A DNA stretch of 64,000 nt, taken from NCBI GenBank assembly GCA_022821685.1, contig JAJEDD010000008.1:1-64000 (forward strand), in the 5' to 3' direction. Under the pieces are notes generated by a model, which had not been told where the DNA came from, searched no databases, and saw only the letters and a list, made by a program, of their open reading frames with translations. A program made the translations under genes and the position numbers. The stretch is from Acidimicrobiia bacterium (lineage in GTDB: Bacteria; Actinomycetota; Acidimicrobiia; Acidimicrobiales; Aldehydirespiratoraceae). How positions within the stretch are numbered: the first letter of the stretch is position 1; each line of letters starts with the position of its first letter. This document shows positions 1-8,300 of this stretch, one piece after another.

Positions 1-90
1 ACCAACAACCTGCTCCAAGTCCTACGCAGAACCGCCCACGGCTTCACCAACACAACCAACTTCGAAGCCCGCGGCCTCCTCGTGACATAA
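1..90 (+). pseudogene. C-terminal end of an ISL3-like transposase (cut by window edge)
   Basis: The first 29 codons are open in frame 1 and end in TAA. They encode a tail with the pattern TNNLLQVLRRTAHGFTN followed by an F-x-A-R-G stretch. This resembles the conserved end of the DDE transposases of the ISL3 family, where a basic, Asn-rich segment closes the catalytic domain. Only the last residues are inside the window, so I cannot say whether the gene is whole. It sits just downstream of a minus-strand defence operon, which fits a mobile or accessory region. The family call rests on about 29 residues and is therefore tentative. Confidence 0.5.
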
Positions 91-220
91 TGGCACCAGC
101 CGACTCCAGCAACCCTCACCCCACAAAATCGCGCAGCGCCAAGTTGTTCCCCGAAGAGATGCCCTTGCCAGTCACCGGACAAGTGGTCGGCCAGTTGTAT
201 CCAGATAGCTCCGAGTAGGA

Positions 221-244
221 GGGCACCCGCTGACAGCGGTGCCC
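221..244. terminator. GC-rich hairpin after the transposase fragment
   Basis: The arms GGGCACC and GGTGCCC are perfect complements around a short inner stem (GCT/AGC). There is no T-run on either side. It may end transcription converging from the transposase and the minus-strand operon, or be part of the IS end. The rest of 91-334 shows no gene; bases 250-360 are AT-rich compared with the surroundings. Confidence 0.3.
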
Positions 245-334
245 GTGAGACGCGAAGCGCTTGCGATACTGTTGTGACTAATGTGTTCATCGTGCCCGTA
301 CACCCGATATGATTATCTGTCTATTGCTCAAGAG

Positions 335-850
335 TTAGAACATGATTTGATATACATGATGATACTCCTTGCCGCGGCGCTCAAGACCAATCTGCGGATT
401 CAGATCCATATCTAGTGAGGTCATGATCGGACGGGGTCGCCAGCGCAACCGCTTGGGCAGAATGCTCCGCTCGGCCCGGTACCGTACCGTCACGTTCCAT
501 CCGACGCGGCCATTGTACGGTCCGTTCCTACGTTCGTATCGAGTTTGCGAACCCTGAAGCTTCTCCATGTACGATTCGCCTGGATGCAGCACGTCCCGAT
601 AGCGAAACGGGTTCTCGTTCGCATGGTCCCATGGCATCTCTTGGTCGAGCGAGACCGAGATGCTGTAGGCGCTTGACTGCCCACTGTTGTGCATTTCGAG
701 CCATGTGCCGTCCTCTCGGTCAGCCCAGCGCACAACAACGTATGGTCGCCAACGCATTTCTAGCGTGTTGCGTGCCATGTGGGCAGACCAGATAGCGATG
801 CCTATCGCTAGAGCACTGAGTGCGATCGAGAACAGTTGTACTCCAGGCAT
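335..850 (-). CDS. Membrane-anchored protein of unknown function, last gene of the CBASS operon
   Basis: This 171-residue protein has one clear hydrophobic segment at about residues 5-25, then a basic Arg-rich stretch, then a soluble domain of about 140 residues. The soluble part begins with WRPYVVVRW and contains an N-S-G-x-S-S-A motif between predicted strands. That pattern recurs in many uncharacterised one-TM proteins with a beta-sandwich-like domain. No JAMM (HxH...D) peptidase motif, nuclease motif or nucleotide-binding loop is visible. The ATG lies 18 bases after the stop of the cap2-like gene, so co-transcription is likely. It sits where type II CBASS operons often carry Cap3, but it is not that enzyme. 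It could be an accessory or second effector acting at the membrane; this is inference only. Confidence 0.65.
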   Translation of the reverse strand: MPGVQLFSIALSALAIGIAIWSAHMARNTLEMRWRPYVVVRWADREDGTWLEMHNSGQSSAYSISVSLDQEMPWDHANENPFRYRDVLHPGESYMEKLQGSQTRYERRNGPYNGRVGWNVTVRYRAERSILPKRLRWRPRPIMTSLDMDLNPQIGLERRGKEYHHVYQIMF

Positions 851-868
851 CTTGAAGCTCTCGCTCTA

Positions 869-2611
869 CTACGCGGCGTCTTGGGCGGTCCGCGTCGATG
901 GGTGGACGGAGACGAGAGCTGAAATCTCGAACGGCGAATGCGGGAGCGCTAGTAGGTAACCGCCAGGGACATCTCGCGACAGGGCTACGGCTGCAACGCT
1001 CACGGCAGCTGCTGCGATGCCCATCGCGTCGGCTGCAGCGCCGTGGAAGGTAGGGACGGAGCACCCCTCGGCGGGTGTGAGCGGCGGGTGCGAGTCGCGG
1101 TCCCAGAAGGTCCGGAACGCGGTGAGGCTCGGATCGGCCGCGGCCTTGGTGTACAGGGCTCGGTCGAGATCGGCGGTGGTCGTCGCTGATCCACCGTCGG
1201 TTGCGGTGAGGATGCCGAGTGTCGCGGTCTGGTTGTCGGTGGCTGCCTGGATGACCGGCACTCGGAGAGCTCCCTTCCTCTGGGCATCATCTAGGGCTGC
1301 GTTGACCGAAGTGTTGACAGTCGTGTCGAATATGAAGTCGCAGTTGTCAGCATCCTCTTCCAGTCCAGCCTGGGAATAGTCAGCGATGCCTCTGACCTCA
1401 CAGGTGTCGGACAAGTTCCGAAGCCTGTCCGATAGAGCCTCAGCCTTCGGGCGCCCGACATCATCTTCGGTATAGTTCTGGCGCACAAGAAGGCCGCGCG
1501 TAACGGTTCCAGGGTCTCGGAGCGTAATGTGTCGGGCTCCGGCCCTGACTAGCAGTTCGGCGATCCACGAACCCAGTGCGCCGCAGCCCCAAATGGCGAT
1601 CTTGGAGCCGGCGTAGACCGCTACGGGGCGTTCACTGTCGCGGCGTACGGCGACTTCGGGACGTTGATCGTCGACGTAGGTCCATTCTACCTCGGGCTCC
1701 TTTGTGTCGGCCGTTGGTGGAGCGGCGCTTCTCGCTGCCTGGAGGGCGATGTCGGCGTCGCGAGCGCGTAGGCGCCATCCGATGAGGTGCCGGGGTGAGT
1801 CGTTGGCGCTGACGGGGTTGGGCACCGCGATGATCACATAGAGGTGTTCATCGTCGTTTAGGCCTCGGATCAGGCGGCGCAGTGTTGTCTCAAGCGTGCG
1901 GCGTTGATCCCTGTCGAGTTGTCCGCGGACGATCGCCAAGAGATCAGACAGGCGCTGACCGCCTCCGAACGGCAGGTACTCGGGGAGAACGACCAGCACC
2001 CCTGCAACGAGGCCGGGCTCATAGGGCGGTTTCCACGCGGCGATGTCGATCCGATGGTCGGTCCTCGGTCGAAGCCCGATGCGGTGTGCGACGCCGCCAT
2101 CACGGATGTCGCCCGGCATGGAGAGTGTGGCCACTACGGTGGGGGCGCCCTCGCTGCGATGCAGCACTCCGCCCACCGGGTGGTAGAGAGCCGTTGCTGG
2201 GTCGAACCGGCCACCGATCGCGTCATCGAACCACTCCCAGAGGCGCCGCAGGAAGCCCTTCATGCCTCCGGTGGGATCCCATTCAGTGCCCGGGTCGAGA
2301 TAGATACACAGCCGGGTTCCCTGCAGCACATGCGGGAAACCAGCCCACCGTAGGTGTTCGACAGCCGCTTGGGGCGGCGTCGCCGGATGGTTCGGAGCAA
2401 CAAGAACGGTCACACGCTCACGCGGCCGGACGTCTAGCCCGTCCGCTAGCCCGTCCGCCCGGCGACTGAAGCCGGTGGTGTCGATCTCGATGTTGAGGGC
2501 CGCGTACCCTCGCCATCCATCTACGCCAATCACGCTGATCTGGCTTGAGATGTCGGCGAAACGCCGCACCTCCTCGACAGCAGCTTGCTGGGCTTCGGCC
2601 AACTCGGGCAT
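869..2611 (-). CDS. Cap2-like E2-E1 fusion protein of a CBASS system
   Basis: Cap2 proteins combine a ubiquitin-E2-like and an E1/ThiF-like domain and attach the C-terminus of the CD-NTase to a target, which primes it. This 580-residue protein fits. An N-terminal UBC-like region holds Cys102 in the LCIYLDPGTEW context. A Rossmann domain starts with GCGALGS at 342-348, followed by an Arg/Asn pair and a Lys typical of E1 adenylation domains. GCSVPTF places a candidate E1 catalytic Cys at 517. The open frame runs further upstream into the CD-NTase gene, but the chosen ATG begins the recognisable protein and lies 7 bases after that gene's stop, so coupled translation is likely. No Cap3 peptidase gene follows. 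Confidence 0.82.
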   Translation of the reverse strand: MPELAEAQQAAVEEVRRFADISSQISVIGVDGWRGYAALNIEIDTTGFSRRADGLADGLDVRPRERVTVLVAPNHPATPPQAAVEHLRWAGFPHVLQGTRLCIYLDPGTEWDPTGGMKGFLRRLWEWFDDAIGGRFDPATALYHPVGGVLHRSEGAPTVVATLSMPGDIRDGGVAHRIGLRPRTDHRIDIAAWKPPYEPGLVAGVLVVLPEYLPFGGGQRLSDLLAIVRGQLDRDQRRTLETTLRRLIRGLNDDEHLYVIIAVPNPVSANDSPRHLIGWRLRARDADIALQAARSAAPPTADTKEPEVEWTYVDDQRPEVAVRRDSERPVAVYAGSKIAIWGCGALGSWIAELLVRAGARHITLRDPGTVTRGLLVRQNYTEDDVGRPKAEALSDRLRNLSDTCEVRGIADYSQAGLEEDADNCDFIFDTTVNTSVNAALDDAQRKGALRVPVIQAATDNQTATLGILTATDGGSATTTADLDRALYTKAAADPSLTAFRTFWDRDSHPPLTPAEGCSVPTFHGAAADAMGIAAAAVSVAAVALSRDVPGGYLLALPHSPFEISALVSVHPSTRTAQDAA

Positions 2612-2618
2612 GGCTGGT

Positions 2619-3653
2619 TCAGCCCGCTCGCCCCGAGCGCGAGGCGCTGGACCTACCAGCCGCCACTGCGGGCAGTCCGACAAGCGGAGCGGCTGGCGAG
2701 GGTCTCGACGACCCCGACCGGCCCACAGGGGGGTTGAACTTGTCGCCGAACAGGTCTTGCCACGCCCTTGCGGACTTGGCTGGGTCCGTCTCGTTGTAAG
2801 CGGCTCGCATCGCTGCGGCGATGCTGTGGATCCGGTCCCGGAAATTCCGGTAGGTGGCATCCGTCCACCGGTGATCGAAGTTCGTGCCATCACCCGCCGG
2901 GTTAGCCAACGACGGCCTGCGAGGATGGGCTTGCAGCCACCGGTCGAGATCCCCAACCATGTTGATCAAGGCCGTCGGAGTGTTGGGGTACCAGCGCGGG
3001 TCCCGTGCCTTGGCTTCTGTAACTTGCAAACCCAGGACCGTGGTCAAGATGACCGACTTGACACCGTCAAAGCTGCCGCGCTCGTTGCGCAGGTACTTCA
3101 TGAGCCGCACAACCCGCCGGAACTGCCCGCCGCTGAGTTGATCGCGGCGCTTCACCCAGTCCGTCAAGCCCTGCGGGTTGGTCGATCCATACTCGGGCTC
3201 CCAGGTGTTGTTGTCCCGGTTGACGATGACACGACGACCGCTGCCCAGCATCACGAGCGGGACAATGTCGAGGTGGCATCCGACTCCGTTCTCCGGCGCG
3301 TACTTGAGCCACACGCATCGACACTTGCGGCCGTGTTCCTGCTTGGAGTAGGTGGGATTGCGGCTCAAAGCGTTGTAGACGGCGTTGAGGTAGTCCTTCG
3401 GCTCCCAGCCCCGACGTTCGCGCATGACCAGCAGGAAGTCCGCGTCGTACTCGTCACCGGGCTTCGGCTTGATGATGGTTCGTTGCGCCCAAGAACCCTG
3501 CGGCGACAAGCCGATGATGAGCGGCCCGACGACACGATCGGCCTGGAGCGCCTGGTAGACGGCGTTGACGCGGGACTTGAGCTTCTTGAGCCTCGTGTCG
3601 TCGATGTTGACGACATCCTTCAGGAACGCCTTGAAGTACTCGGCATGCTGCAT
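2619..3653 (-). CDS. CD-NTase (cGAS/DncV-like nucleotidyltransferase) of a CBASS system
   Basis: CD-NTases make cyclic di- or oligonucleotide signals on phage infection. This 344-residue protein has the polymerase-beta-like signature: GS at 53-54 in PQGSWAQRT, then YDADFLLV with Asp70 and Asp72, and a third carboxylate at Asp129 in CHLDIVPLV. These three acids are expected to bind the catalytic metals. A helical C-terminal half follows, as in OAS/SMODS enzymes. The ATG is one base after the stop of the SAVED effector gene and has a GGAGG about 9 bases upstream, inside that gene. The last 35 residues are Ser/Arg/Pro-rich and may be the tail modified by Cap2. The product nucleotide cannot be told from sequence alone. 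Confidence 0.88.
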   Translation of the reverse strand: MQHAEYFKAFLKDVVNIDDTRLKKLKSRVNAVYQALQADRVVGPLIIGLSPQGSWAQRTIIKPKPGDEYDADFLLVMRERRGWEPKDYLNAVYNALSRNPTYSKQEHGRKCRCVWLKYAPENGVGCHLDIVPLVMLGSGRRVIVNRDNNTWEPEYGSTNPQGLTDWVKRRDQLSGGQFRRVVRLMKYLRNERGSFDGVKSVILTTVLGLQVTEAKARDPRWYPNTPTALINMVGDLDRWLQAHPRRPSLANPAGDGTNFDHRWTDATYRNFRDRIHSIAAAMRAAYNETDPAKSARAWQDLFGDKFNPPVGRSGSSRPSPAAPLVGLPAVAAGRSSASRSGRAG

Positions 3654-3654
3654 A

Positions 3655-4797
3655 TCAGTTGACCTCCATTACAGGTCGGTACTGTCCGTTCACACGGTCG
3701 TGAAGGGTCAGTGGGGGGTGGATCTCGCGGTTCACGACACGACCCAGAGCGACGAACACCGACAGCGGAGCAGCGCCGAGAACGTGAAGGCGACGGGCCG
3801 TCTTGCGGTGCTGCTCAACGTCGGCAAGCACGGCGCGCAGAGCGGCCTCTGCTGACTTGAGTGCCGCAGGCGAATCGACAACATCGGAGTGCGGGCCCTC
3901 ACAGCCTGCAGGCGTGACCCTGTACACGCGACAACCCTCAAGGCCCCTCGGCACCTCATGCACATGAACAGCAGCTGACATCGACAACACGAGAGCGACA
4001 TCGCCAGTGGCTTCGCCCTGACAGACCACCTCGAAGGAAAACCCGTGATCCACCGTATCGACGGGCCAAGCCCACGAATCGGTCGCCCGGTGCCGCTGGT
4101 AGACGTCGATCTCAAGCTTGTCCCCGAGAAGCGCGCCCAGATAGACCAGCAGCGGCCATCGGGCCAGCGCGAACACGCTCAGGTGCCGGATGGTTCCGTC
4201 TTCGACGGCAGGCGTGATACGGCGAGAGAAGGCGTTGTCGATGGCTTGGCGACAGCCGTCGTAGTACTCGCGGTGGCCGATGTCTGGTGATGGCTGCTGT
4301 CTGAGGTCGATCTCTATACCGGTCGGGTCGTGGCTCAGGGGAAAGCGGGCACAACGCCCATTCGCGAGAACTGCGGTAGCAGCCGCCGATCGGTCGATGG
4401 CGACATTGCTGTGACCGATGGTCCCGTGCATCCGTAGCACCGCCGTGTCGCGGCCCGGCGGAACGGAGAGGATCTGTGCGATACGGCTCTCATGCCGCTG
4501 CTTGAGCTCGCGAAGCTGCTCGACAGTGAAGGCGTCGAGGTTGGGCCGAGTGTCGATCTCGCCATGGCAAGATCGGCAGGCCAGCAGCAAGTTGTCGGAG
4601 TCGTCCCGGAACTCGACGGGCAGGTCGTGTTGGCCTCGCGGCGATTTCGAACTTGTGGAGCGCCCGACGATGTGGGCGCGTTCGCCGAGGTAGACCGCCT
4701 CCTGCGTGAACTCGGAGGTGAGCAACTCGGCGTAGCAAAGCGCGCACCGGCCACCACTCCGGACAAGCAGCTGGCGGGTAGTGGACTCTGAGGTCAT
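3655..4797 (-). CDS. HNH-SAVED nuclease effector (Cap5-like) of a CBASS system
   Basis: Cap5 effectors bind a cyclic nucleotide through the SAVED domain, oligomerise and cut double-stranded DNA with an HNH nuclease, killing the infected cell. In this 380-residue protein the HNH part is at the N-terminus: Cys18 and Cys21, His42 in AHIVGR, Asn69 in DNLLLAC, then Cys74, Cys77 and His78. The C-terminal half, about 150-375, has the alternating strands and helices of SAVED, ending in LGAAPLSVFVALGRVVN. The ATG has GGAG 5 bases upstream. It is the first toxic component in the operon after the DUF2188 gene and is separated from that gene by a strong hairpin. Confidence 0.87.
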   Translation of the reverse strand: MTSESTTRQLLVRSGGRCALCYAELLTSEFTQEAVYLGERAHIVGRSTSSKSPRGQHDLPVEFRDDSDNLLLACRSCHGEIDTRPNLDAFTVEQLRELKQRHESRIAQILSVPPGRDTAVLRMHGTIGHSNVAIDRSAAATAVLANGRCARFPLSHDPTGIEIDLRQQPSPDIGHREYYDGCRQAIDNAFSRRITPAVEDGTIRHLSVFALARWPLLVYLGALLGDKLEIDVYQRHRATDSWAWPVDTVDHGFSFEVVCQGEATGDVALVLSMSAAVHVHEVPRGLEGCRVYRVTPAGCEGPHSDVVDSPAALKSAEAALRAVLADVEQHRKTARRLHVLGAAPLSVFVALGRVVNREIHPPLTLHDRVNGQYRPVMEVN

Positions 4798-4840
4798 CTG
4801 TACTCCATCTTGGCGAGGGGGTGTGACAAGGGCCGAGCGG

Positions 4841-4871
4841 CCTGCCCCGCGTGCGTTCCACGCGGGGCAGG
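4841..4871 (-). terminator. Strong 13-bp hairpin between the DUF2188 gene and the effector gene
   Basis: Two perfect 13-base arms (4841-4853 and 4859-4871, CCTGCCCCGCGTG and its complement) surround a 5-base loop. The hairpin lies in the 79-base gap of the CBASS operon and has no following U-run. It may be a partial terminator or attenuator limiting read-through into the nuclease effector gene, or an mRNA-stabilising or processing element. Confidence 0.5.
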
Positions 4872-4876
4872 TTCGC

Positions 4877-5125
4877 TCAGTGCCGAGTGTCCTTCGGTGG
4901 GTGAGGATCGTTGCCCGGTGACACGGTGTCGCTATCGCGGATCGTGCCGTCAGGCCTATGGATGACGACCTCTCCCCCGCCGAGGTTGCCGACGATCTCC
5001 TTGGCTCGCCGCTCGGCCTCCGCCTGGGTGCGGGTGTGCGCCGACGCCCTCTCGGAATTGGGAGCCTTTACGTTCCAGCCACCGGCTGGATCGGGCACAA
5101 CATGTCTCCGATTTGACTTACTCAT
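4877..5125 (-). CDS. DUF2188 family protein, first gene of the CBASS operon
   Basis: The 82-residue product matches the DUF2188 pattern: a start like RRHVVPDPAGGWNVKAP, a helix rich in Ala/Glu/Arg (TQAEAERRAKEI), then GGGEVVIHRPDGTIRDSDT and a charged PGNDPHPP tail. The family is common near restriction, stress and defence genes, but its biochemical role is not known to me. The chosen ATG has an excellent ribosome site, AAGGAGG, 8 bases upstream. That rules out the longer reading frame that begins 23 codons earlier. It is the first gene after the predicted promoter and could be a regulator or phage-sensing accessory; that role is speculation. Confidence 0.75.
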   Translation of the reverse strand: MSKSNRRHVVPDPAGGWNVKAPNSERASAHTRTQAEAERRAKEIVGNLGGGEVVIHRPDGTIRDSDTVSPGNDPHPPKDTRH

Positions 5126-5318
5126 TTCTTGAACCTCCTTCCGGTTCGTCTTGGTTACCGGGCCTGAGTTCGCCCATTCGGGCGAACGGCCCATTGCAGT
5201 GGCGCTGGTGCTTGTGCTCCTAGAGCTGTCGGTGGAGCGCTCCGCGCAACCACGACTCGGCCGCTCAAACGGCCCCTACCTCACCGATCACTCAGCCAGC
5301 AGCACACCAGCGACGAGA

Positions 5319-5347
5319 ACGTATCACAAGTGTGTGATTCGCGTCAA
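5319..5347 (-). promoter_or_regulatory. Predicted promoter with an operator-like inverted repeat for the CBASS operon
   Basis: On the minus strand, TTGACG (5342-5347) is followed after 16-17 bases by GATACG/ATACGT (5319-5325). Between them, 5323-5338 is a perfect inverted repeat with arms ATCACA and TGTGAT around four bases. A repressor bound there would cover the spacer and -10. The site lies about 195 bases upstream of the DUF2188 start codon. No other inverted repeat of this quality is seen in 5126-5388. Confidence 0.42.
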
Positions 5348-5388
5348 ATCAGTGCTGCCAGACGCCAGATTGCGAACGTCGCGGCGGA

Positions 5389-8300
5389 CTAGATCGGCAG
5401 GCCGGCGTAGGTAAGTAGGTCGGCGACGTTCAGAGGGACGCTTGTTTGGGCCGGGTGCAGGGAGACGTTCTTGAACGGCTCAACCAGGTAGTGCACCTCG
5501 GGTTCGGCGTCGGGGTCCTCGGGAACTGAGACCACTGCTAGGCGCCAGCGCTCGCTGTTGTTGTGAGCCTTGCCGACCTGGCGGCGGCTGACGCTGATCT
5601 GTTCGGTTTGGGGCAGGTGACCCTTGACCTCGATGAAGTAGCAGACTCCGGTTGTCGGGTCGGTGGACAGGATGTCGTATCCGGGGTTCGTGTGGTGCTG
5701 TTCCTCGGGTTCTCGGCCCAGTTTGCGCTCGGCCTTCATCACGGCGGCTACGGCTCGTCGGTCGGTCTCGGCCTTGATGGCCGGATCGACCGAGTTGTCC
5801 GGCTGGCCGGTGAGCTGGTCGAGTAGTCCTTGGGGCACGACTACTGCGGCGGCGACGATGGAGGGTGGGCTGTTGTGCAGGTCGTCCTCTTGGGCGAGTT
5901 CCAGGCGGCGGCGGGTGAGGCGGGTCTGCAGTTCGTCGGCTCGGGCTCGGGCCTTGCCTGAGTTGAGGCGGGGTTTCTTGCCTTTGATCTCCTGGGCTTT
6001 GATCTCGGCGGTGCGTTGGTCCCAGTACCGGATCTCGGACTCCAGGCGTTCCCGTACCGCATCCCAGACCTTCGCGACTCGGGCGTGGGTGATGGCGGCG
6101 ACTTCGTTGAAGTGGGGGCCGGCCAGATGCTCGATGGCCCACGAGCGGGCGGTGTCCTCGGCGGTTCGGCCGGCCCAGTCGAGGTCGACACGCCCGTCCA
6201 GCACAGCTGGTTGCTCATCGGTCAGCGGTGCGTAGTCGAGGTAGGGCTCATCGCCGGGGTCGCGGGCGTTTCCGTGCCGGTCGATCTCCACGTAGTGGAA
6301 CCGCCGTGAGACCACATGGCGGGTGCCGTGAACCTCGCGCCCGTCGGTGATGGTGTGGTCCAGGTACACCAGCAGACGTGGATCCGTTGACGAGTCGCCC
6401 TCGTCGACCAGCACCGCCCCCTGCTGCAAGGCCGGCCCGAACTCGGCCATGACCTTGTTCACGACCGCGGCCAGCAGCGGCGTGCCCGGTGAGATCAGAT
6501 CGGCCCTCACCGATGCGCCCGAGGTGGCTTCGCCTGCACGGCTGGGCTGGATGTGGGCCTTGTCGAAGGTCACCCGCTGGTAGCGGTCGTGCACCGGCCC
6601 GAGATCGGCCTCGGCGCAGGCTCGGACCGCGGCCGGCACGCGGGTGATCTCGAAGCGGCCACGCTCGCGGCTGGTGATCCGTCCGCCGTACATGCGCAAC
6701 GCCTCGGTGAAGAACGACTCCACGAACCAGGGCTGCAGCCGGCGGGCCCGGGCGATCTCCATGTCTCGGCGGATCTTGTCATTCGCCGCCGGATCAGCAA
6801 GCCCGGCCACCAGCGCCCGCTCATCGAGCACGTCCTTCATCTGCTGTCCGATGCCTTCCTCGATCACCTCGTCCATCCAGGCCACATGGGCGGGATCCTC
6901 GTCAGAGGCGATGGCCCGCATCAGCAGGTCTCTCAGCGACGTGTTGATCTGGGCGTCGCCGAGCACGTCATAGACCTGGTCGCCGTAGACGCCGCGCTGT
7001 TCCTCGATCTTGGCGAACAGCCGCTCGAACACCTTACCCTCACGGGTCTGGTGCGCGACCAGGTTCCACAGGTGACAGGGCCGCTGCTGGCCGATGCGAT
7101 GCACCCGTCCGAAGCGCTGTTCGATGCGGTTGGGGTTCCAGGGCAGGTCGTAGTTGACCACCATGTTGGCCACCTGCAGGTTGACGCCCTCGCCGGCGGC
7201 GTCGGTGGCCACCAGCACCCGAGCCGTCGGATCGACCCGGAACCGGTCCTGGATGCTGCGGCGGTCATGTCGCTTGATCCCGCCGTGGATCCGCACCACC
7301 GCCTCGGGCCGGCCCAGCTCGGCTTCGATCCGCTCGGCCACATAGTCGAGGGTGTCCTTGTGCTCAGAGAATACGATCAGCTTGCGGACCGGCTCAGAGC
7401 CGTCGTCCGGCCCCGCGCCGATGTCCAGGGAGCCCGAGAACGCTGGCGCCGCGAAGCGGTCAGAGCGCAGCAGGTCACGCAACTCGAGCCACTTGGTGTC
7501 GACGACGCTGCGGCGCACGTCGTCGGCCAGCCGCACCAGTTCCTTGAGCTCCGCGACCTCGGCCTCCAGCTCCTCGGCGGTGCCGGCCGCGGTGGCCGCG
7601 TCGATCACGATGTCCTCGAGGTCCTCGCGCTCGGCGTCGCCGTAGTCGTCGAAGTCGAAGTCGTCCAGGTCGGCGATCTTCACTCCCTTGGGAAGGTCGA
7701 TCACCGGCACCGGCTTGCCTGATGCCGCCAAACGACGCAGTTCCGCGGCCTGATCCTCTAGGCGGTCCCGCCGGCGGCGCAGCGAGTGGTATATCGCAGC
7801 CGGCGACGACGCCAACCGGCGCTGGAGGCCTGCCAGCGCGAAACCGATGATGATGCCGCGGCTCTTGTCGCCCTCATCGCGCATCCGCGCCGCCCGGTTC
7901 ATGCCTTCGCTCACATACCGGGTGACCGCCTCATACAGCTCGGTCTCGGGCTCGGAGAGCTCAAAGTTCAAGCTGTGGGCGTGACGCTGCGGGAACAGGC
8001 GCTTGCCCTCGAAGGTGCGCAGGTTCTCCTTCACCAGCCGCCGCATCACGTCGCTCACATCAGGCATCGACGGCCCGGCGCCTCCGGCGTGTGAGCCGCT
8101 GCCGTCGCGCAGCCGGCCTGCGAAACGCTCCGGGTCGATCAAAGTCATGAAGGCCAGGAAGTCCTCGTTCTTGCCGTTGTGGGGCGTGGCCGTCAACAAC
8201 AGCAGATGGCGGGTGCACTCCCGCAGAGCCTCCCCCAGCACGAACCGCTTGGTGCGGCGCAGTTCGTCGCCGTAGCGATGCGCCGACATCTTGTGGGCCT

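Noticed and set aside
335..850. Cap3-type JAB peptidase at the end of the CBASS operon
   Set aside because: No HxH...D metal motif is present, and the protein has an N-terminal membrane span.
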